NCBI GenBank assembly: GCA_023457235.1
Contig: JAEWMK010000339.1
Location: 1-6,605, forward strand
From: Bacillota bacterium
GTDB taxonomy: Bacteria > Bacillota > Bacilli > Bacillales > Bacillaceae_J
Length of the DNA: 6,605 nt
Reading direction: 5' to 3'
A program made the position numbers and the translations under genes. Positions within the stretch are counted from its first letter, which is position 1. Each line of letters opens with the position of its first letter. Positions 1-4,647 of this stretch are shown here, one piece after another. A model generated the notes under the pieces. It ran no database searches and was not told the origin of the DNA. It was given only the letters and a program-made list of their open reading frames with translations.

Positions 1-1
1 T

Positions 2-76
2 TTCCTAACAAGTGCTACACGATCTTTTATTGGACATTATCCTCATGAAAGTATTCAAAAACTCTTTAATGCTTGA
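2..76 (+). CDS. C-terminal end of an unidentified convergent gene (partial)
   Basis: One plus-strand frame stays open from the window edge for 24 codons and ends in TGA at 74-76. It reads FLTSATRSF, then IGHYPHESI and QKLFNA, a composition that looks like a real protein tail. The other two plus frames hit stops within this stretch. It would converge with the MocR-type regulator on the minus strand and overlap its 3' end by 22 bp. The family is not recognisable from so few residues, and a chance open frame of this length is quite possible, so this is a tentative call. Confidence 0.4.
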   Translation, partial: FLTSATRSFIGHYPHESIQKLFNA

Positions 77-1485
77 GCGAATCTTTTAATTCCCTCATCA
101 ATGGATTCTTCATTTTCTCTAGCAAATGTAAACCGAGCAAACCCTTGTTTCGACCCTAAAATTGAACCGGGTACATAAATTACGCCTTTTTTAATCGATT
201 CCTCTAGTAGTTGTATTTCATTTACTTCCTTATTAATTTTGCACCACATATGGATTCCACCATCCGGAATATGAAAATCCACTTCATTTTCCAAATAGTT
301 TTTAAGGCTCTGTACCATCTGATTCCGTCTTTTCTGTAGTTGATCTCTTAAAAAAGATATATGGGTTTCAAAATAGGTTGAACTAAGAAACTCACTGGCC
401 ATCCATTGCGAAAAGGTACCATGTCCAAAGTCTACCTGTTGTTTTGCGTCCGCTAATCTTTCGATAACGGGCTTTGGACCAATGATCCAACCAATTCTTA
501 GTCCTGAAGCAACAATTTTAGATAAGGAACTAATGTATAATACATTACCATTTGTATCCATGGATTTGAGTGTCTTAATCTCTTTTCCTGAAAAAGAAGA
601 TAAGCTATACGGATCATCCTCTATCACTGGAATCCTATATTCAGATGAAATCTCTAATACTTTTTTTCGACGGTTTATATGCATCAATGTTCCAGTTGGA
701 TTTTGAAAGGCTGGATTTAAAAATATCATCCTAATCTTGTGTTTTTTGTGTAAAGACAACAAATCATCCGGTCTTATGCCATCCTTATCGACCGGAAGAA
801 GGTGAACTTTTAGTCCTGCTGATTTAAAAATCGGAAGACTATAACTATAGGACGGATCTTCTAAGGCAACAGCATCCCCAGGCTTTAACAAACATTGGGT
901 TACTAAGTGCAATGCTTGCTGTGCTCCTGAGGTAACTAGAATAGACGCAGGATTAGTCTCGATATTTCTATATTTCTTAACATGATTTACAATCGTTTCT
1001 CGGAGTGTAGCATTCCCTTGAGGATGGTCATATCCTAAACCCTCCTGAAAAGTTACATTCGACAAAATCTCACGAAAAAAACCAACAGGAAAAAGATCCT
1101 CCGATAATTCTCCACTTGCAAAATTAATAAGATTGCTTTCTTCAGTTTCCAACCGTATTCGCTGAGCTACAGGTATATTAGGTAAAAACGAACCAGCTTC
1201 AATATAGCGATTCCAACTTGGGATACGTTTTTTGGTAATTCTCCATATGTCATTACTAATCATCGTCCCACGGCCTAGTTCCCTAACAATAATCCCATTC
1301 GCTTCTAATTCATCGTACGCTGTTACAACAGTACTTCGATTAACTTCCAACTCTTTGGCCAGTGTACGCTCCGAAGGCAATGGTTTGTCTGGAGGAAATG
1401 AACCATCCGCAATTTGGTCTTCGATATATTTGGCAATTTGTCTATATAAAGGCATCTTATCGTTTCGATTTGGTTTCCAATTCAT
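55..1485 (-). CDS. MocR-family transcriptional regulator (GntR DNA-binding domain fused to an aminotransferase-like PLP domain)
   Basis: A 476-residue protein of the usual MocR/GabR/PdxR length. Residues about 11-78 form a GntR winged helix-turn-helix (PLYRQIAKYI, then LPSERTLAKELEVNRSTV). Residues about 115-476 form a fold-type I aminotransferase domain. Visible PLP-site residues are the NPTG motif at 262-265, D290 and Y293 in EDDPY, the Schiff-base lysine K323 in SSLSK, and R451 in the position that binds a substrate carboxylate. Family members sense PLP or an amino-acid/PLP adduct and control genes for vitamin B6, GABA or other amine metabolism. They normally regulate rather than catalyse. 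The ATG at 1485 is preceded by AAAGGGA about 9 nt upstream. It lies 93 bp downstream of nosF on the same strand and has its own promoter-like sequence, so it is probably a separate transcription unit. Its effector and targets cannot be read from the sequence, and nothing ties it to nitrous oxide metabolism beyond position. Confidence 0.93.
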   Translation of the reverse strand: MNWKPNRNDKMPLYRQIAKYIEDQIADGSFPPDKPLPSERTLAKELEVNRSTVVTAYDELEANGIIVRELGRGTMISNDIWRITKKRIPSWNRYIEAGSFLPNIPVAQRIRLETEESNLINFASGELSEDLFPVGFFREILSNVTFQEGLGYDHPQGNATLRETIVNHVKKYRNIETNPASILVTSGAQQALHLVTQCLLKPGDAVALEDPSYSYSLPIFKSAGLKVHLLPVDKDGIRPDDLLSLHKKHKIRMIFLNPAFQNPTGTLMHINRRKKVLEISSEYRIPVIEDDPYSLSSFSGKEIKTLKSMDTNGNVLYISSLSKIVASGLRIGWIIGPKPVIERLADAKQQVDFGHGTFSQWMASEFLSSTYFETHISFLRDQLQKRRNQMVQSLKNYLENEVDFHIPDGGIHMWCKINKEVNEIQLLEESIKKGVIYVPGSILGSKQGFARFTFARENEESIDEGIKRFAQALKSF

Positions 1486-1494
1486 AACGCAAAC

Positions 1495-1504
1495 TTCCCT
1501 TTTT
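1495..1504 (-). promoter_or_regulatory. Ribosome binding site of the MocR-type regulator
   Basis: The minus strand reads AAAAAGGGAA about 9 nt before the ATG at 1485. This is a moderate Shine-Dalgarno match and supports that start. Confidence 0.55.
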
Positions 1505-1519
1505 GATGTTATACCCGTT

Positions 1520-1548
1520 ATTATACTTCTTCTAAAAAAAATATTAAA
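1520..1548 (-). promoter_or_regulatory. Putative sigma-A promoter of the MocR-type regulator
   Basis: On the minus strand a perfect -10 box TATAAT occupies 1525-1520, about 35 nt upstream of the regulator start codon. Seventeen bases further upstream is TTTAAT (1548-1543), only a partial match to the -35 consensus TTGACA. The spacer holds a run of eight T. A weak -35 with a perfect -10 would suit a gene that needs an activator or is expressed at low level. The call is by eye only. Confidence 0.5.
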
Positions 1549-1578
1549 CTTTCTTAGTATATCTTAAATTAAAAGGTA

Positions 1579-2259
1579 TTACACCATTTTCATTCTCGAT
1601 TGCTTCGAAAAATCGCTTAAATAATGTTTTGCTGTCATTTTTATCGCCGTATGATTTTCAATTAAAATGACATGGGTTCCAACCCTTTCAATTTCAGATA
1701 AATGATGTGACGAAAAAATGATCGTCTTTCCCTTTTGGTTTAATGAGTCAATGATATCAATAATTTCTACTCGACCATAGGGATCTATGCCCGAGGTTGG
1801 TTCATCTAAGATGATTAACTCCGGATCTCCTAAAAAGGCAACACATAAGCCAAGACGCTGAAGCATTCCCTTTGATAAGTCTTTTGCTTTTTTATCTTTA
1901 TGTTTTTCCATGCCTGTTAATTCGAGAACCTCTTCTATATTATCGACAGGATCTAGTAACAAATCCCTGAAAAAAGCTAGATTCTCATAAACACTTTACT
2001 GTGGATAAAGGATAAATTTTTCTGGAAGAAAAGAAGTCTTCTTCATCCAACTCCCTGTTTCCTTTATATCCTGATTTAAAATTTTAACAACACCCGTATA
2101 TCCAGGAAGGAATCCGAGGATCGTTTGGAACAATGTCGACTTACCAGCCCCATTCCGTCCAACAATTACACAGACTTCGCCTTTTTCTATTTGAAAATTA
2201 ACATTTTGAAGTACTTGAAAATTTTTATACCATTGATTGACTTCTTGAAGTTGAATCAT
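1579..2259 (-). pseudogene. nosF: NosF, ATP-binding subunit of the Nos ABC-type copper-site assembly complex, interrupted by an in-frame stop
   Basis: NosF is the cytoplasmic ATPase that works with NosY and NosD in maturation of the CuZ site of nitrous oxide reductase. The frame from the ATG at 2259 to the TAA at 1579 has 226 codons, a normal length for a compact ABC ATPase, but codon 88 is TAA (1998-1996). Before it lie the Walker A GRNGAGKST (34-42) and a Q-loop equivalent near LPEKF. After it, in the same frame, come SVYENLAFFRD, the ABC signature LSKGM (about 128-132), Walker B and D-loop LIILDEPTSGID (about 148-159) and the H-loop SSHHL (about 183-187). The frame is not shifted, so one base change, for example TTA to TAA in a leucine codon, explains it. 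The upper 87-residue piece lacks signature and Walker B and cannot hydrolyse ATP alone. The lower piece has only a TTG with no properly spaced ribosome binding site. The start overlaps the nosY stop as ATGA. A sequencing error is the main alternative. Confidence 0.9.
1996..1998 (-). other. Premature TAA codon inside nosF
   Basis: The minus strand reads CAG TAA AGT GTT TAT GAG, which translates as Q-stop-S-V-Y-E. Reading straight through restores a continuous ABC ATPase with no insertion or deletion. The next possible start in frame is a TTG at 1962, with AGGGA only 2 nt before it, too close for normal initiation. Confidence 0.9.
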
Positions 2260-3056
2260 TCTTTTATTCCCCCTTTCTTTATTGCTCTCAACCCGGCTCC
2301 GAAAAAAGCTCCTACAAACAAAATCAAATTAAGCAATAAAATAAGAGATGGAGTCTGAAATGTAAATTCATTGAAAAATGCAGGAAAACTATCTAAATCG
2401 AAAATCCCAAGCTTAACATATAAAAAATACCTAATGGTGTTAATAGGTGAAAGAAAATAAAAGATCGAAAAAAGCAAAACGTCACTTGATTGAATCGTTG
2501 GTACATAATACATGAGAACTAAGTCGTAAACGAACAGGCTAAAAAACCAAATAATCAATATATAAGAAAGTAGTTGTATTCTATTTTCAGTAATGCTACC
2601 TAAAAAACAGCCAATTTGGACATAAATGATAGAAATAAATAGCATTGAAAGGATGAAATAAGTAAAATTTCCAATCGAAACATGCATAAAAAATTTGCTA
2701 AAAAATAGGACAAAAAAATACGAAATAATTAGGGTGGAACTGGTAATTAAATGTAGTGCAATTGATTTCTTTATAAAAAATAAATTGGGCGAAAGGTAAC
2801 GCGTCAATAATATTGGCAATGTTTTTTGCAATTGTTCATGTTGAATCGAAAATGAAGCAATAATCATGGACAGTAATGGAATAAAATAAAGATTTTCTTG
2901 AAATAATGGTACAGACATTTGTGAAAAAGTGATCTCGGAATTATACCCCATCATTTGTCGGATAATTAGTAAGGAAATAGCAAAAATGAGCGCCACAGAT
3001 GAAAATATGATTCTACTCCGATACATCTCTTTCCATTCTTTTAATACGAATTCCAT
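2256..3056 (-). CDS. nosY: NosY, membrane permease subunit of the Nos ABC-2-type complex
   Basis: A 266-residue, very hydrophobic ABC-2-type permease. Six membrane segments can be seen at about 17-34, 55-72, 98-119, 132-154, 162-185 and 236-256. A short amphipathic N-terminus (FVLKEWKEMYRSR) precedes the first, as is typical of this family. The segment LSPINTIRYFLYVK (about 202-215) matches the region before the last helix that is conserved in NosY proteins. NosY dimerises in the membrane with the ATPase NosF and carries NosD outside, and the complex is needed to assemble the CuZ site. The ATG at 3056 has AAGGAGG 10 nt upstream and overlaps the end of nosD by 44 bp; its TGA overlaps the nosF ATG. 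If nosF is truly broken, this permease would lack its energy source unless another ATPase substitutes. The assignment rests on context plus topology, because sequence conservation in this family is low. Confidence 0.9.
   Translation of the reverse strand: MEFVLKEWKEMYRSRIIFSSVALIFAISLLIIRQMMGYNSEITFSQMSVPLFQENLYFIPLLSMIIASFSIQHEQLQKTLPILLTRYLSPNLFFIKKSIALHLITSSTLIISYFFVLFFSKFFMHVSIGNFTYFILSMLFISIIYVQIGCFLGSITENRIQLLSYILIIWFFSLFVYDLVLMYYVPTIQSSDVLLFSIFYFLSPINTIRYFLYVKLGIFDLDSFPAFFNEFTFQTPSLILLLNLILFVGAFFGAGLRAIKKGGIKE
2269..2276 (-). promoter_or_regulatory. Ribosome binding site of nosF
   Basis: AAAGGGGG on the minus strand lies 9 nt before the nosF ATG and inside the nosY coding end. It fixes the nosF start at 2259 and points to coupled translation with nosY. 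Confidence 0.7.
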
Positions 3057-4374
3057 TGGAAACCTTCCTCCTTACCTTGAAAACTATATATAAAGCAGCA
3101 CCACTTAGAAGTATAAAATTCAGCCTATGCACGTTCCCTTTCTTATCTATAGGCAAAATCGGATGTGGGTCTGTTATTTGCATGTGATCTTTTGAAAGGG
3201 TTTGTTTAACAGATTCATAGATTTTCAAAGCTGGGCTGTCCAAAAACAAATATCCCAACTCGTTTTGTGCTAACACTTCCCCGAATGAAGTGGAATAAGT
3301 ATAGGGTCTATCCCCTACTCCATTACCGTCCAAATCATATAGAACATGGTTAGACCAATAGTTTCCGATTCCCTCCCTACTCCAATTATTTTCATCATGT
3401 TTACCGTTTGAACTGTATTGCAATGCATTATTATTAAATTGGTTTTGGGTGAAACTATTTTCAATAGAACTAGTCCAAATTTCAATTCCAATGTTATTAT
3501 TAGAAATTTCATTATCCGCTATTAGATTGCGATTCGACTGATCCATAAATAGCCCTTTTTGATTCATGGTCATTCGATTATTTTTGATGATATTATCATT
3601 GGCTGTCTGTAAAAGTAATCCAAATGAAAGGATTCCACGATTATTATAAAAATGGTTATTCTCTAACGTAATCCGATTGGAATACATGATCGCTGCGCCG
3701 CCAATATTATCATAAAACCGATTATCATAAAAAGAATTATCATCGGAATACATATAATGCAAACCATATCGTGTATCATGAATTATATTACCCTTAATTT
3801 CACTGTAATCAGCAAATGAGAAGTAGATTCCGTCACGAGTTTCATAGATCTCATTCTCTTTTATGATATTCTTGCTTGAATAAAACAAATGAATCCCGTT
3901 ACCACGGTCAGCTGAAACTAAAGTTTGATCCCCAATTATGATATTTCCTTCGATCGTATTATCGTTTGAACCATCAAGGTATATACCATGAAGAGATTCG
4001 ATAATACGATTATTAACAATTTGATTTTTGCTCGAACGTATTTTTAAAGCCGCATCATCCGTTGTCAAGGTTCTCCCGCTATTTTTTATCGTAAACCCCT
4101 CTAAGGTGATTTCATTAGCTTCAAAAGAAATAACGTCCCCTTTCCTATCCCCAATGATGGTGACATCCCCATCAGCAATCAATGAAACAGATTTGTCAAT
4201 ATGCAGGTTTCCTCGATAGATTCCCTTTGGGATGATAATCTCTTCACCGATTTTGGCATTTTGAATAAGTTTTTGGATTTCTTCCGTACTTTTTATATCC
4301 TCATCTGTAGCAAAAGTATGAATTGGTATAAAAAGTAAAAGAATTAAAAGTAGAGATATGAATGTTTTCATCAT
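3013..4374 (-). CDS. nosD: NosD, extracytoplasmic beta-helix protein for CuZ-site assembly of nitrous oxide reductase
   Basis: About 453 residues. The N-terminus MMKTFISLLLILLLFIP is a clear Sec signal peptide with likely cleavage after HTFA. Residues about 45-320 are a right-handed parallel beta-helix of the carbohydrate-binding/sugar-hydrolase (CASH, NosD) type, made of 20-25-residue turns rich in Asn, Gly and Ile (IVNNRI, TIEGNII, IIKENEI, EIKGNII, TLENNHF, IIKNNRM, LIADNEI). The family motif GNYWS...YDLDGNGVGDRPY follows at about 338-358. A membrane segment at about 418-433 followed by Lys/Arg is a probable C-terminal anchor, sensible in a Gram-positive cell. NosD delivers or holds copper for CuZ assembly together with NosY and NosF. 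The start is set by GGAGG at 4385-4381; the ATG at 4374 (6 nt away) or the next one at 4371 (9 nt) is equally possible. A TTG at 4407 extends the frame but has no ribosome binding site and would spoil the signal peptide. Confidence 0.93.
   Translation of the reverse strand: MMKTFISLLLILLLFIPIHTFATDEDIKSTEEIQKLIQNAKIGEEIIIPKGIYRGNLHIDKSVSLIADGDVTIIGDRKGDVISFEANEITLEGFTIKNSGRTLTTDDAALKIRSSKNQIVNNRIIESLHGIYLDGSNDNTIEGNIIIGDQTLVSADRGNGIHLFYSSKNIIKENEIYETRDGIYFSFADYSEIKGNIIHDTRYGLHYMYSDDNSFYDNRFYDNIGGAAIMYSNRITLENNHFYNNRGILSFGLLLQTANDNIIKNNRMTMNQKGLFMDQSNRNLIADNEISNNNIGIEIWTSSIENSFTQNQFNNNALQYSSNGKHDENNWSREGIGNYWSNHVLYDLDGNGVGDRPYTYSTSFGEVLAQNELGYLFLDSPALKIYESVKQTLSKDHMQITDPHPILPIDKKGNVHRLNFILLSGAALYIVFKVRRKVSNGIRIKRMERDVSE
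3067..3073 (-). promoter_or_regulatory. Ribosome binding site of nosY, inside nosD
   Basis: AAGGAGG on the minus strand lies 10 nt before the ATG at 3056, within the last codons of nosD. It decides the nosY start and makes the 44-bp overlap real rather than an over-long prediction. Confidence 0.75.
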
Positions 4375-4380
4375 TTTGAA

Positions 4381-4385
4381 CCTCC
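4381..4385 (-). promoter_or_regulatory. Ribosome binding site of nosD
   Basis: GGAGG on the minus strand lies 6 nt before the ATG at 4374 and 9 nt before the ATG at 4371. It rules out the upstream TTG at 4407 as the start. Confidence 0.7.
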
Positions 4386-4410
4386 ACGTCATATACAAGC
4401 TCTTCAATCA

Positions 4411-4602
4411 AATGCGCCTTGGCGTATTTGTGCCCAGATTTTTTCGAGCTTGCTCGAAAAACTACCTCTGAAAATCTGAGGCATCCGCCGGAGGCTTTAA
4501 CTTTATTCAGCCGGGGTTTGTACCCCCACTGAATTAAAATACTAATTTGCACTCATCTCACCACTAGCAGAAGTGGGAGACTTCTTCTGAATAAAGTTAA
4601 AC
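4411..4602 (-). repeat. Hairpin-rich repeat element in the nosZ-nosD spacer (MITE-like or structured RNA)
   Basis: This non-coding stretch is almost wholly made of inverted repeats. (1) ATGCGCC-TT-GGCGTAT at 4412-4427, with one G-T pair. (2) A 12-bp arm 4431-4442 pairing with 4471-4483 with one bulged base, enclosing or competing with the perfect 10-bp TTTTTCGAGC-TT-GCTCGAAAAA at 4440-4461. (3) GCATCC-GCC-GGAGGC at 4481-4495, with one mismatch. (4) A perfect 15-bp repeat TTTAACTTTATTCAG at 4496-4510 and its complement at 4587-4601. Within (4) are GGGG-TTTGTA-CCCC (4513-4526) and TCTC(A)CCACT...AGTGGGAGA (4556-4580). It carries no credible gene: the open frame through it starts at GTG without a ribosome binding site and runs into nosD in the wrong frame. 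The look is that of a small non-autonomous element or IS200/IS605-type foldback remnant; that identity is inference. Confidence 0.65.
4496..4601. repeat. Perfect 15-bp inverted repeat enclosing two smaller hairpins
   Basis: TTTAACTTTATTCAG at 4496-4510 is exactly complementary to 4587-4601. The inner six bases ATTCAG (4505-4510) can instead pair with CTGAAT at 4529-4534 around the GGGG/CCCC hairpin, and AGAAGT (4569-4574) can pair with ACTTCT (4580-4585). An RNA from here therefore has two mutually exclusive folds. Pairings were found by eye. Confidence 0.8.
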
Positions 4603-4604
4603 TT

Positions 4605-4642
4605 TATGGGGCCCCCTACCTCAAAAAAGGGGGAACCCCATA
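4605..4642 (-). terminator. GC-rich stem-loop right after the nosZ stop codon (terminator-like or mRNA-stabilising)
   Basis: On the minus strand TATGGGG (4642-4636) pairs with CCCCATA (4611-4605), and after a two-base TT bulge CCCCC pairs with GGGGG (4633-4629 with 4616-4612). The 12-base loop contains six T. It begins only 5 nt after the nosZ TAA. The bases after it (AAAGTTTAAC) are not a proper U-tract, so full intrinsic termination is doubtful. It could block 3' exonucleases and raise nosZ mRNA over nosDYF. A 4-bp GGGG/CCCC hairpin followed directly by the T6 is an alternative fold. Confidence 0.45.
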
Positions 4643-4647
4643 GGTTA

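Noticed and set aside
1534..1578. Intrinsic terminator after nosF ending in the run of eight T
   Set aside because: The sequence before the T run is AT-rich and forms only weak pairings, with no GC-containing stem.
1579..1962. Lower half of nosF as a separate 127-residue gene from TTG
   Set aside because: It lacks a Walker A and a usable ribosome binding site and is in exact frame with the upper half, so it is the rest of one interrupted gene.
4375..4407. Upstream TTG start extending nosD by 11 residues
   Set aside because: No Shine-Dalgarno sequence precedes it, while GGAGG sits correctly before the ATGs at 4374/4371, and the extension would bury the signal peptide.
4375..4500. Separate promoter or FNR/CRP-type site for nosD
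   Set aside because: TTGATT and TATATG are present but only 10 nt apart, and no TTGAT-N4-ATCAA or TGTGA-N6-TCACA palindrome was found.
4301..4552. 83-codon minus-strand open frame through the spacer and the nosD 5' end
   Set aside because: It starts at GTG without a ribosome binding site, is encoded by the palindromic element, and overlaps the nosD signal peptide in another frame.
4411..4643. CRISPR array or tandem repeat
   Set aside because: The repeats are inverted and different from each other, with no regularly spaced direct repeat unit.
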